Shown here: positions 47,826 through 58,645 of the stretch, one piece after another | Position numbering within the stretch: the stretch's first letter is position 1 | Layout: every line of letters begins with the position of its first letter | Notes under the pieces: model-generated | Databases searched by the model: none | Seen by the model: only the letters and a program-made list of their open reading frames with translations | Told to the model about the DNA's origin: nothing | Position numbers and translations under genes: made by a program | Assembly (NCBI GenBank): GCA_009746045.1 | Contig: RPFO01000131.1 | Location: 809,773-873,772, forward strand | Source: Mesostigma viride | Lineage: Eukaryota > Streptophyta > Mesostigmatophyceae > Mesostigmatales > Mesostigmataceae | DNA: 64,000 nucleotides | Direction of reading: 5' to 3'

Positions 47826-47873
47826 TCTCCGCTCAGCAGGTTAGTCATAGATAAAATGAGCATAGCTCACCAA
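47666..47873 (-). repeat. A1 repeat of the compact Ngaro-type element
   Basis: 208 bp, identical with 44198-44405, ending CTCACCAA on the plus strand directly before the second ATPase fragment. Confidence 0.88.
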
Positions 47874-48113
47874 GTCGTGGATCATACAAGCGAGTCAAAT
47901 CGTATTGAAGACGTCATTTTTTGGTACAAGGCTGTCCCACACGACCGGTTTACTATCGGGTCTTCCCGATTTTGGAACTACGCGAGGCTGAATTATAACA
48001 AAGATTACGCGAGCGATTCCGACGACGAGATGATGGGCCCGAAAAAGGCCGTGAATACTCGGGTGAAGAAACTGGACGCAGAGCGATCTGGGATTGACAA
48101 GAAGGACATGTGA
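47874..48113 (+). pseudogene. A32-type DNA-packaging ATPase, C-terminal part
   Basis: 79 codons continuing the ATPase frame: VVDHTSESNRIEDVIFWYKA is the well conserved C-terminal block of NCLDV packaging ATPases, followed by a Lys-rich tail (VNTRVKKLDAERSGIDKKDM). It begins at the exact border of the compact Ngaro element. 170 bases without a convincing gene follow before the capsid genes. Confidence 0.85.
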
Positions 48114-48283
48114 TCATTTCGAACACTTCTCGTCGCGGCTTCAACTCTTGTTTGGAAGCTGGAGGCGTTTCTGGTGGAAGACGACCAACATGGGTTATCA
48201 AAGGTTTTTTAACGACCAACACAGAAGATTGATCGATCTTTTTTGGCCTCCTGTCCATGTATACATGTTGATAAATAAAACAT

Positions 48284-49662
48284 TTACGAAGCAAAACGCT
48301 TTCCTCCCATCCCAGAACTGATTGCAAGGACATTGAAAGACCGGGCGTAAATCTCGATGACGCCCTTCGGGAGTCGATGTGTCACGCTGTTCTTCTGAAG
48401 GCCTAGCAGCAACAGTTTTACGGTGTCCATGCGACTAAAGTTCAGAGATCCCGTTGGCTTCCAGTTTTCAGGCTCCAGAGCAAAGGGGATCACGTATACG
48501 TGCTTGTTGCTCGGAAGACGAGTGTGGAATTGCAAAGGAAGGACATAACTGAAGTAAATGGGGTCACGGCCTTCTCCAAACATCTGTTGCGAGTTGAGAG
48601 ACAAGTTGCAACGCTCAAAAAGATGACCGTCTCCAAACTTGCTATTCTTGTTGGTAAAGTTCCAATACGCGGCAGTGGGGTCCGTTGCCAGCGCAGGGTC
48701 GATCATACGGTTATCGGCCTTGTAGTAGAAGATCAACTCCTTCACTGGATGGCTAAACGAGAGGCCGATGGTCTCTAGACCAGATCCCTCGCTAACGTAG
48801 TGGGAGTAGTGCTGAGTCTCTGTGATAAGATACTGGTGCTTTTCCTCTGCGAACTGCTTGCGTTCAAAGTCGTCAAGGTAAACAAACCGGCACAAAAGGC
48901 GCAACTTTGTGATGTCTGGCATAGCGTTCATCATGGCCTCGCGATATCCCAGGCCTCCGATGTCGGATGGTCCCACGAGACTACGCCCTTTGCTAAACTC
49001 GTCCCTGGATAGTTAGGCCCACCAACAACCTGGGTGAAAATGGCTTCCTTCGTGTTAAGAGTCACGACAATCTTGGCATCGTGGTACTGAAGGGCGATCA
49101 TGGGAAAAGCCATGCCGTCCTCCAGACAGAATGAAAACTGGAGAGGGACGTAGATGTGCGACTTGGTCATTCCAGTCTGTCCTCCGTTGTCCACGAGGAT
49201 AGTGCCGCCGTGGCGCGTCGGAGTGTTGTCGACGTAAGAAGTGGAAGGGTCACGGCTAAGCTGGTCGTACACGTGCATAAACTCTCCCGTCATTTCTTCG
49301 ATGGTTGTCCCGCCAACCTTGAACTCGATCTTTTTGATCATGATACGAGCAATGTCGTCTAGAAACGGGTCAAAGATCTTCCACCAAGCCTTCCCAAACT
49401 CCGGATTGCCCCATTCGATGATGGGAGGGATTTCCATGTACAGAAACGCGCGGGTGACAAGATCGCCGCTCTTTGGGAGCTGAAAAGTCACTTCACGCCC
49501 GAACCCCTGGTTTCCAGCGACGGAAACAACCTCCATGTCTTCGAACGAAAAATTAGTGTGGCGAGGATAGATAGCCTTAAAAAACGTCTTCGTGGGCGCG
49601 ACCGTCAAGGAAGCGTCCTGAGGACCCTTGGCTCGCAAAATAAGGACAGGGCAGCCTGACAT
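48284..49662 (-). pseudogene. major capsid protein paralogue A, frameshifted
   Basis: About 459 codons. N-terminal jelly roll from ATG 49662 (RAKGPQDASLTVAPTKTFFK, IYPRHTNFSFEDMEV, LPKSGDLVTRAFLYMEIPP), C-terminal jelly roll from about 48976 (LDDFERKQFAEE, HPVKELIFYYKA, RDPIYFSYV) to the end SSGMGGKRFAS at 48284. The two halves are in different frames and overlap by 46 bases, so one base change near 48970 separates them. Double jelly-roll capsid proteins form the NCLDV icosahedral shell. A TATA-like box precedes the start. Confidence 0.9.
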
Positions 49663-49668
49663 CGTGTT

Positions 49669-49680
49669 GATATACTTATA
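49669..49680 (-). promoter_or_regulatory. TATA-like element before capsid gene A
   Basis: TATAAGTATATC on the minus strand, about 7-18 bases before ATG 49662. Compare similar boxes before capsid genes B, C and D. Confidence 0.4.
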
Positions 49681-49719
49681 TGAATGGAAAGAATTTTTAT
49701 TACTGAGTTAAGCATGCAA

Positions 49720-52700
49720 TTACGAGGCGAACCGCTTGCCTCCCATACCAGACTGAATTCGACAAGGTTGAAACTACGCGCATATACGTCGATAGTGCCG
49801 GCGGGATTCCTCCCTTAGAGGAAGACCCTAGCCCCTTAAGAGCCAGCTTCACGCTATCTAGGCGGGACATGTTGACGCTCCCTGACGGCTTCCACGACTC
49901 CGGCCTCAAACAAAACGGGATGCAGTACACGCGGGAGTTCTTCTCCACGCGCGTATGGAAATCGGCGGGGACGAGGTAAGAGAAATAAATAGGATCGCGA
50001 CCATCTCCGTAAAGGCTCTGCGAGTTCATATACAAGTTCGCCCGGGTGAAAAGATGTCCGTCTCCGAATTCGCTGTTGTCATTGTAAAACTTCCAATACG
50101 CGTTGTACCCGAAATCCGCGTCGGAGCGGAACTTGTTTGCCACAAAGGACAAATCCGCAGGCTTATACCAGAACAAAAGTTCCTTCACGGGATGGTTAAA
50201 ACGAAGGTCGAGGTCGACCTCGTTCTCCCCCCCGACGTGCTGCTGGAAGTACTGCGTTTCCGTTATAAGGTACTCGTGACCGTTAAGCGCAAACTGCTTC
50301 CTCTCGAAGTCGTCGAGGTAGAAAAACCGGGCCACCAGCTTGCACTCGAACTTTGGCGGCCTAGCAATCCATCCTGCACGCGGATGAACAAACACCTGAG
50401 ACTCTCCGACGGTGTAGTTAATGGATTGAGGAATCTTGAAAGAGTCGATAGCGATAAGCCAGTCACCCGAATTGCCAAAAAGATCGCCATTTCCGAGCGC
50501 CTTAACACGGACGACCGCCGCAGTCAGGATACCGCCCGCTCCCGTTGTCCATGTGTCCACAGAGAAACGCGACGTCCCTTGCGTGTCAACCAGGTTCGCC
50601 CAATACGCTCCGTTGTTGGTAACAACGTCCGACCCCTTGGCGGCTGCGAACATCGTCGTTGGCTGGAGAGCAAAAATCTGCCGAACCACTGGCAAGCGTG
50701 CCGAGCTAGAAACCACGCCCGAAGTCGCACCGATATCGTTAGGCGTGACCGCAAGATTGTAGAACCAGACGTACTCCCACTTGACATTGTTCTTCGCTGC
50801 AAACGTGGTTGCAGTGTCGGGACTGTTACCGAGATACAGATTCTTGTCAACAATCGTTGGTTGTGACATCTTTGGCCAAAGAGGATGGATCTCCTTGTTC
50901 TGCCCATCAACATACAGCTGATAGACGTCGTTGTTATTGCGAAAGTGGCCGTTCCAGAAATCGACACCGCGGATCTTGAGCTTTGTCTTCGGGGAATATG
51001 CAACACCACTGATCCCGCTAGGACCGAAAGTGAGGATGTTTCCAAAAACAGCGCTTGCCTCAAAACCGCCCAAAGAACCATCAATTAGCAGAAGCGGGCA
51101 CTGAACGCCGTCGATGAAAATACCCACGGAGTTGATGCTCTGGGCAGAAGTACCAGTAGAGGTGCCGAACTTCGGATATGGTAGACGAGTGACCGTAAAC
51201 GTGTGCCACGCGTTCAACGAAACGGCAGAAACGTTAACGCGCATCCTACGGTCCGTGGTTGCATTATCGCCCTGAGTCACGATGTACATCTCAGTTGCAT
51301 TAGGTGAGAGGTAGAGAGACATCCTGTTCTTGCGGTTTGCGGCCATGTCGGACGTTGTCGCCGGGCCAATATTGAACAAGGGAATGGGGTTTGAGTTAAG
51401 AGCGGCACTTGACAAATAGAACTCGAACGAGACTGAAAAAAGGTTCAAGCCAGTCTTATCCCCGTCTGTCAGAGGAATCTGGACTCGGTCATGAGAGTTC
51501 ACCGCTGTCGTGTAATCAGCAGCCGTATTCGACCATACGATCTCGCCGCCGGCGATCGAAACTTGAGAACCGATCACCTGGGCAGCCGCTGACCCGGTAC
51601 CGGTGTTTGCAGGCGATCCGCCCGCAAACTCCCATCGCCCGGGAACTGTACCAGGGACTGAACCGGCCGTGATCGTCTCGACGCGGGTGAGCACGAGCGC
51701 GTGGCTCTGGCCGTCTCCGATGTAAAGTTGGTCCTGAGGAAAGGTCTCCATCTGAGTCTAACCCCGCCCGTCTCGACCCACAGCTTCAAGTCTCCGGACG
51801 ACCCGGTCTGGAGTGAAATGTTGTCCGTGGCACTTCCGTACGTCAAGATGTTCTGCCCGACACCCTGCTGATTGGTTGCTGGACAAGTAACCGTTGTCGC
51901 AACGGTGAAAGTATCGTCCCCACCGTTAAACCCGGCATCACTCAGATCAACCATTGCGTGATTAGAAGTGGCGCCGTAGACGCCCCCAGACGACTTTATC
52001 GCGTTCTCGCTATTAGTATAATTAAACAGCTGGAACTTGGGCATCAGAGCAGTCGGCTGACGACTGCCAGTGTTGTCTAGGTCACCGTCGAAGTCCCAGT
52101 ACCCAGCAGCTGCGTTGTCCGCGGTAGTCTGGTTATAAGGGAACTTGGAGTAGTCGATCGGAGCGCTGGTCGCGGTGTCTACGGGGAAATCGTTTGCGTA
52201 ATACGTGAAAATGTCATCAGGGTCGGCGAATTGGACGCGAATTACCACATCGTGATGCTGAATCGCGATCATAGGAAGGGCCAGGCCAGGGTCCATTGTA
52301 AAAGCAAACTCGATAGGGATGTAAATGTGCTGCCGCCGGGTACCGTTGCAATACTCATACACATCGCCAAACTCGTCAAACTTGACGCTACCACCGTGGT
52401 TGGTTGGCAAGTTATCAACGCTACTCTTGTGACTCTTGCGCGACAGGATGTCCATCACGTGCAAGAAATCACCGGTAAGCCGCTCGATGCTAAACCCGCC
52501 AATCACAAGCTCAACGTACTTGATGAGGATGCGCGCAAAGTCCTTTGCAAAAGGAGAGTACTTTAGATTCGGAAACTCCTCGACGTCCAAGTAAAGCATC
52601 ACCTTGTGAAGAAGGTCTCCGGAGCGCGGGATTTTGAACTCGATAAGCTGGCCGTACGTCACAACACCCGCAGTTTGAGTGATCTCGGCATCCTCCATCG

Positions 52701-52815
52701 CGTAGTTCGTATGACGGCTCCACGTGGACTTCCAAAAAGTGATCTCTGGGTCCACGACCAACATCACATCTTGACTTCCCTTGCTACGGATCCACATAAC
52801 TGCGCACGAAGACAT
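49720..52815 (-). pseudogene. giant capsid protein paralogue B with lectin-like insertion, frameshifted
   Basis: About 1030 codons instead of the usual 450-600. The N-terminal jelly roll (WIRSKGSQDVMLVVDPEITF, WSRHTNYAMEDAEI) starts at ATG 52815; the second jelly roll (LDDFERKQFALNG, HPVKELLFWYKP, RDPIYFSYLVPAD) lies near 50330-49800. Between them is about 500 residues with two LamG/ConA-like beta regions. The frame changes near 51755 and twice near the 3' end, after which IQSGMGGKRFAS is read, so the true stop is at 49720. The insert should project from the capsid surface. Other capsid genes in the cluster lack it. Confidence 0.8.
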
Positions 52816-52830
52816 GGTTTGGTGTAGATT

Positions 52831-52842
52831 CTAATATAATAC
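52831..52842 (-). promoter_or_regulatory. TATA-like element before capsid gene B
   Basis: TGTATTATATTAG on the minus strand, about 15-28 bases before ATG 52815. Confidence 0.4.
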
Positions 52843-52856
52843 AGTCTTTTTTTTTT

Positions 52857-54535
52857 TTACGACGCGTAACGCTTGCCTCCCATGCCGGACTGGATAGAAA
52901 GCAAGTTGAAGTTCCGAGCATAGACGTGAATGGTACCAGGTGGCACGCCGCCGAGACCAGTCAGGACCAACTTCACATCGTCCAAACGAGACATATTCAC
53001 GGAACCGGTAGGCTTGCAGCTGCCAGGGTCCAAACAAAAGGGGATGATGTAAATGTTGTGATCCGAGTCAACGCGCTTATGGAACTGGGTTGGGATCACG
53101 TATGAAAAGTAAACAGGATCCTTGCCGTCTCCGTACATATTTTGGGAGTTCAAAATGAGATTCGCGGAACGGAAGAGGTGCCCCTCTCCAAAGCTGCTGT
53201 TCGGGTTGCGAAACGACCAATAGCCCTTATAGTAGCCCTTTACCGTTGTCTCGGGCTCTGCCCAGTTGTCAGGTCGATAGAAAAACAGCAGCTCCTTTAC
53301 GGGATGGTTGAACTTGAGGTCGATCGTCACCTGCTCTTGCCCGCCCACATACTGAGTGTGCAACTGGTTCTCAGTCATCAGAAACTCATGCGACTCACTG
53401 GCAAACTGTTGCCTCTCGTAGTCGTCCAAAAAGACATACCGACCGACAAGTCGAGTTGTGAACGTGGGTGGGTTGCTAGCCCACACCTGACGCTGATTTG
53501 GGGCGACGGAAGTAAACATAGGCACAAACTTTTCGGCGGGAGGAATCATCGAATCGGTGATAACAAACTTCCGAGTCGTCCCCGTCGCCGAATTGTAGTC
53601 GGCGATCTCGAAAGAAATCTCCAGCTTTCCGTCAGAAGTCCCGTTGGGAGGAGTGGCAGTAGCTAACACGTTTGTAATCTTGTCGGTATACATTGCGTTC
53701 TCGATCACGTGCTTAACCCACTTGCGATCTCCGGTCTCCGAGATGAGCTGCGCCATTGGTTACCATATGACTGGTCCAAATACCTCGACCGGATAATGGA
53801 ACGGATCAAGTTGTAGTCAGGGGTTGCAGAGGTGTTCAGACTTGACTTTACGGTCGCTCCGATCACTCCGGGGACTGTGTCGTAAACTGGGTCGGACTTT
53901 GAGTAGCTAGTGAAGATCTTGTCGGCCGTGGCAAACTTTACCTTCACGCGGACTTCGTGGAAAGACAAAGCAATCATGGGGAAACAAGTGCCCGGCTCGC
54001 ACGTGAACGCGAACTCGAGAGGGATGTAAATGTACTGAGGAGACCTGCCGTCGAAGAACTCGGTCATCTTTCCAGCCTTGTTAAACTTGACGCTGCCTCC
54101 GTGACTAGTTGGCATGTTTTCTACCCAACTGGCGTAATCCGGGCGATTAATGACGTCCCAGATATGGAGCATGTCACCCGTGATTCGTTCAATCATGTAT
54201 CCTCCAACTATAAACTCGACGTACTCGATCAGCGCGCGAGGGAAGTCCCAGATGAAAGGGGCGAAAGAACCGTCCCATCCAGGAACAGCGGACATGTTTA
54301 TGACTAACATCATCTTAGTGATGAGGTCTCCCACGCGAGACATCTTGAACTCCAAGTTCTGACCGTACCCAGAGGACCCGGTTGATTGCGTAATTTCGAG
54401 GTCCTCCCATGCATAGTTGGTGTGCCTAGGAAACACGGACTTGAAAAAAGTTACCTCGGGGTTGCCAATGGTCGCGATGTCCTGGGGACCGCGAGCCTTA
54501 AGCATCATCATTTGGGCGCCGGAAGATGAAGCCAT
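52857..54535 (-). pseudogene. major capsid protein paralogue C, frameshifted
   Basis: About 559 codons, the usual capsid size. N-terminal half from ATG 54535 (KARGPQDIATIGNPEVTFFK, FPRHTNYAWEDLEI, RVGDLITKMMLVINM); C-terminal half from about 53756 (LDDYERQQFASESH, HPVKELLFFYRPDN, DPVYFSYVIPTQFH) to QSGMGGKRYAS at 52857. A one-base shift near 53760 separates the halves. This is the most canonical capsid paralogue of the cluster, probably the main shell protein when the virus was intact. Confidence 0.9.
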
Positions 54536-54540
54536 GGATA

Positions 54541-54556
54541 AATGGATATAGTATTG
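54541..54556 (-). promoter_or_regulatory. TATA-like element before capsid gene C
   Basis: CAATACTATATCC on the minus strand, about 8-20 bases before ATG 54535. The poly-A/T tract 54561-54575 separates it from the divergent capsid gene D. Confidence 0.4.
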
Positions 54557-54610
54557 TTCCCGAAAAAAAAAGTTTCTACGCGGCCTAGAAAGAAAATAAA
54601 CGATCGTAGA

Positions 54611-54620
54611 ATTATATAGA
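54611..54620 (+). promoter_or_regulatory. TATA-like element before capsid gene D
   Basis: ATTATATAGA stands 13-22 bases before ATG 54633. Capsid genes C and D are divergent and share this 97-base intergenic region. Confidence 0.4.
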
Positions 54621-54632
54621 CATACATCTCCT

Positions 54633-56253
54633 ATGGCTTCTCAAAACATTACGGCCCATCTGACTTGGCTGAAAGCCAAGGGGGCTTTTGACACCTTCCT
54701 CACAGTCGATCCAGAGAAGACTTTTTTCAAGTCCGTGTTTTCCCGTCACACAAATTTTAGCTGGACCGATGTCGAAATTTTGCCCGACGTGGTTCCCATG
54801 TACGGAGGCCAAGTTAAGTTCAAGATACCGAGGATTGGCGATTTAGTGACGCAGATGTATCTTTACTTCAATATCACAAAACTTAACTACGGGGTTATGC
54901 AAGTTCACGTAGACAAGAACGCTGTGGATGAGGACGGAGTCACTCCGACGAATCCAGGCCTCGAAACTGTGACTACGAGGACACTCGCGGCGTTCAAGCG
55001 TCTAATTATCCGTTGTTAGCGGATGCGGATTACGATGGGATCACACACGAGTCATTCCAACCCGCTTGGATCGACTACCTTGGTTACGTGTTGACAAACA
55101 CGGTCGAATTGTGGGTCGGCGGAAACATGATTGACAGCCACACAGGCGATTTTCTACGCATTTGGGATTGCGTGACACGTAATTCAGATTTGAGCGTGAT
55201 ACAGGGTCTGCCTTCAGAGCACGGAGGCGTCGGTAACATTGGAACCATGCACGATCAACATGTTTACGTCCCTCTGCGTTTCTTTTTCAACAAAGAGGCG
55301 GGATACGCACTACCGATTGCTGCGATTCAGTATCACGACGTGGAAGTCGTGTTAAAGATGAGTGCAAAGCCGCTCCGTCAAGACTATTTGAGCTACATGG
55401 AGAAAATCCCGTTCAAGACTGCCCCTTCAGTCGATCCAGAGCGGTTTGTGCGGAAACCCGTGACGATTTTTGAGGGCGACGTGAACTCTGGCCTTACAGA
55501 CACTGGCGAACAGTTGATGCGATCAGAATTAGGAGGTGACCTGCGCGCAGTACGCCTCGTCACGCGCTACATACTTTTGGACGATTTCGAACGAGCTCAA
55601 TTCAACAAAGGCACGCATTCGTACCTGATAACGGAGACAAAGCACCTCGAGTTCCCGCTCACCAAACGAGACAAGCTAATCAAGGACCTTTCGTTAGACC
55701 CGATTTCGGGAGCGTGTAAAGAGCTCATATTTTTCTTCAGGGCCGACCATCGTCGTCTAGAAGGCAGCGATGAAAAGAACGCAAACGAAGAATACTGGAA
55801 CTTTGAAGGAAATCGTCCATTTGCGAAAAACGACATGATCGATCGTGGTCGTTATTTTGTGCGCACGTACGGAAAGCAGATGGTGCACATTGACAATGCT
55901 TTTTTGACCGCGCGACGCTGACTCTTAATAACGGCGATCTGTTCTCACCTCCGAGGGACCCTCTTTGGTTCAACTTTTTTTTGCCTGCCGAGTTCCATCG
56001 ACGCATACCTGTCGAAAACAACTTTGAGATGGTGTACTTTATTCCGTTTTCGCTAAAGCCTGAAGAAGACCAGCCCACGGGAAGCATTAACTTCAGCAAA
56101 GTGGACAGGGCGACCCTTCGTTTGTTTTTTAAAAACTTGCCAGGAGTTAGAGAGGGTCCAATCATGTCGAACGGGCGCGTTCATGTGTACGCTCGCGTTT
56201 TGAACATTTTTGAGATTTCAAACGGACACGCTCGAAAGACATTCTTAAACTAG
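54633..56253 (+). pseudogene. major capsid protein paralogue D, frameshifted
   Basis: About 540 codons in three frames. N-terminal part from ATG 54633 (LKAKGAFDTFLTVDPEKTFF, FSRHTNFSWTDVEI, RIGDLVTQMYLYFN), middle from about 55013 (GNMIDSHTGDFLRIWD, YVPLRFFFNKEAGYALPI, LDDFERAQFNKGTH) and a last part to 56253 (FSLKPEEDQPTGSINFSK). Frame changes occur near 55015 and near 55912. It is divergent from paralogue C, most diverged in sequence, and ends HARKTFLN instead of GMGGKR-AS, so it may be a minor capsid or penton-related paralogue. Its stop shares the CTAG palindrome with the LysM gene on the other strand. Confidence 0.85.
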
Positions 56254-58211
56254 CGACGGAATTGTCCTCTCTGTGCAATAAGGTCACGGAGCTTTCGATA
56301 ATACGCGGGATCTACAGAACCCTTGTAATTGTTAATGTTTCGATTTGCTTCAAACGCCCGATTCTGTCGACCAATGAAGTTGCCAGGCTCCGTCATCATA
56401 GACGACCACGTGTTTTTGTCACTGTCTATAAGCTTGTCATACCAAGCATCGAGCTTTCTAGCATCTTGCGGTCCGAGTTTGTTAGTCATGTCACGGTACA
56501 TTTCGTATAACTTCCCGTCCCTCTTGCGGAACAGCCGGTCTTTTTCGAGTTGTGTAAGAAGATCGGTTCCGTCCCATGGCAACTCTGTGAATCCATTATT
56601 AAGATTCAGAGGGTCATAAGGAGATTGTCCCGGGCCTCTATAATTTTCATCGATCAAGCTGGTGAGGTTACCACCTTGTCCACCGGTCTGGATCTGAAGA
56701 GCGTCATTAATATCTTTCTCTGAAATCCCATAACTTCTAGCTTCATCGACTAGTCGTTTGACGTTATCCGGATGGTCGTGTACTGGATCGGACACGCGTG
56801 CCCAGTCCTCTTTCAAGTCATCAATTGCATACCGTCGATCAATTGCTTGCGTTAGATTGTACGCTTTATCACCACTACCGCTCATGATTTGATCGATGGT
56901 CCCTCCAGGAACCCTATATTTTTTAGCAGCGATTACAAGGTCTCTCAGATTTTCTGGTGTATTGCGTTCTTGAAAATCGACGTCAACTACACCTTGGTCT
57001 TGTACCTGGTTTTTCAACCTTTCATCAAATGCACGTTGTTGCCGCTGAGTCGGCCCGTTTCCGAGACCGTACAAGTTCCACGCATCGCCCAGAGACTCGA
57101 CAGCCATGTCAGGGTTCATGTATTCCATTAAAGAAGACCGCTTTGTGAATGCTGTCATTAGCTTTGTCATGGCATCGCGCTTGTCCATTTGATGCATGTC
57201 GCGTGGCAAGAATCGTTCAACAACAGCGGGTCCGTACATATTGATGTATGCAGACAGCTTCGAGGGCGACACATTCGTTATGCCGAACGTGTTCAGCATT
57301 GATCCGATTCGTTCATCCGTAGCGGCCATCTGCAACGCAGCTCCGGCAGCGTTGTTCGCGAGGGACATGCCAGCAGCACGTAGACCTTGTCCTGCTCTCG
57401 AGTTGGAGTACGCGTGACCCGCGTCCAAAGCGGCCATTGTTCCGTACCTGCCCATGGATGTGTTTGAAAGACCAGAAGCGTACGTCAAAGCGTTCCCAAC
57501 ACCCTTCATACCCGGTATGAAACCTGCGGCGGCACCCACTCCGCCAAGAAGACTGGGAATAGCGTAAGCGAGCGAAGTTTTCCAGTCGTTGTTTCGATTT
57601 GCGTTGGCAACTGCGACGAGATTAGCAGCGTTCATGGGATTAAGAAACGTTGCCGCACCCGTCATTCCAAGCGTGGCAGCTTTCCATGGGTTGTTCGCTG
57701 TCTGTCTAGCGATACCGACTGCAGATTGCGCGGCTTGTCTAGGGTTGTTCCAAGCGTATTTAAGTGCCTCTATCATTCCCATCCCTTTTCCACCAGGGTC
57801 TTCTCCTTTATCTTCGCCGACTCCGGACCACAAGTCCATGTTGTTGTCCTGATGAATGACGCCTTCGACAAAGTCAGGAAACGTGAACCGCTTGGGTAGA
57901 AGAATAAAACTATTCGGCGCCAAAACGAGGGGAGAAAGATGAGGATTTGCGATAATAAGGTCATCCACAGATACCCCGAATTTTTCTGAGATAGACTTCC
58001 ACGTGTCCCCTTCTTCAGTCACGTGACCGTTTTTGTTACCGTACAGTCCATTACCTTCGATCGCGTATGCTGGCAAAATATTTCGCTCATACGCGTTCTT
58101 TATAATCGTATCCGGATGCGTTTCCGGATTGGCAGGTTCAGATTTGAGTGTTGACTGATCCGGAAACATGCGAACCATCCGCTCTAGTAAATCTTGAGGG
58201 ACGGCAACCAT
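56250..58211 (-). CDS. LysM-domain protein
   Basis: 653 residues, fully open. A LysM domain at about residues 62-106 (TEEGDTWKSISEKFGVSVDD, ending PNSFILLP) binds N-acetylglucosamine polymers such as chitin or peptidoglycan. Residues about 150-320 are Gly/Ala-rich, and the C-terminal half is polar with many Asn, Asp and Arg. No signal peptide is clear. LysM proteins in phage and giant viruses often act in virion attachment or cell-wall contact; a glycan-rich host wall would fit. The end overlaps the capsid gene D stop by 4 bases. Confidence 0.65.
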   Translation of the reverse strand: MVAVPQDLLERMVRMFPDQSTLKSEPANPETHPDTIIKNAYERNILPAYAIEGNGLYGNKNGHVTEEGDTWKSISEKFGVSVDDLIIANPHLSPLVLAPNSFILLPKRFTFPDFVEGVIHQDNNMDLWSGVGEDKGEDPGGKGMGMIEALKYAWNNPRQAAQSAVGIARQTANNPWKAATLGMTGAATFLNPMNAANLVAVANANRNNDWKTSLAYAIPSLLGGVGAAAGFIPGMKGVGNALTYASGLSNTSMGRYGTMAALDAGHAYSNSRAGQGLRAAGMSLANNAAGAALQMAATDERIGSMLNTFGITNVSPSKLSAYINMYGPAVVERFLPRDMHQMDKRDAMTKLMTAFTKRSSLMEYMNPDMAVESLGDAWNLYGLGNGPTQRQQRAFDERLKNQVQDQGVVDVDFQERNTPENLRDLVIAAKKYRVPGGTIDQIMSGSGDKAYNLTQAIDRRYAIDDLKEDWARVSDPVHDHPDNVKRLVDEARSYGISEKDINDALQIQTGGQGGNLTSLIDENYRGPGQSPYDPLNLNNGFTELPWDGTDLLTQLEKDRLFRKRDGKLYEMYRDMTNKLGPQDARKLDAWYDKLIDSDKNTWSSMMTEPGNFIGRQNRAFEANRNINNYKGSVDPAYYRKLRDLIAQRGQFRR

Positions 58212-58270
58212 GTTTCCGCTGGACGGTGCTCTTGGAAGATCCAGTTTGAGTTTCTATAATGTTCAAAGAT

Positions 58271-58567
58271 TTAATTTGGATCTTCCTCCTCGGTCACTTT
58301 GACTTGCACGCGGAGTCTCTTTCCGGAAGCCAATCGTACGTATTGAGATGTCTTGTGAACGCTTCTGCGTCGCTTGCACGTAGTGGTTTCGTCAAGTATC
58401 GGCACAGCATCTATAATATCTGCAACGGGCAAGCTTACGTCATCGTCTTCGTCGCTTGGGACCTCGAAAACGACGTGTCCGTCCTTGTTCATGGACACCG
58501 ACCAACCACGACGCACGCCGTCATATAAGATATCGGCGATAGATCCGGTTGTAGAAGAGGACGGCAT
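58271..58567 (-). CDS. small acidic/basic hypothetical protein
   Basis: 98 residues from ATG 58567 (the frame is open up to 58765). It begins MPSSSTTGSIADILYDGVRR, has an acidic middle (PSDEDDDVSLPVADI) and a basic end (TCKRRRSVHKTSQYVRLASG). It is divergent to the PCNA operon, with a 78-base spacer to the 58646 gene. Function unknown. Confidence 0.45.
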   Translation of the reverse strand: MPSSSTTGSIADILYDGVRRGWSVSMNKDGHVVFEVPSDEDDDVSLPVADIIDAVPILDETTTCKRRRSVHKTSQYVRLASGKRLRVQVKVTEEEDPN

Positions 58568-58645
58568 TTTGGGATAATTGTAACTGATATTTTCCACCTT
58601 CGTTCTAGAACGAACATAAAGATTGTTGGAAATGGTCAGACTTCG

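Larger units (their letters stand above)
43977..47873 (-). mobile_element. compact Ngaro-type element in the packaging ATPase gene
   Basis: 3.9 kb in minus orientation. On the minus strand the order is A1 (47873-47666), one ORF (47825-44799), B1 (44602-44406), A2 (44405-44198), B2 (44173-43977), again the split direct repeat layout. There is no target duplication: the ATPase codons TTG and GTC adjoin in phase when the element is removed. It lacks a Gag-like ORF and is not closely similar to the other two elements in DNA, but its RT, RNase H and recombinase are homologous. Confidence 0.88.

Noticed and set aside
48114-48283. Possible short gene between ATPase and capsid gene A (ATG 48190)
   Set aside because: 43 codons overlapping the capsid gene end, with no motif and no leader signal; not enough to call.
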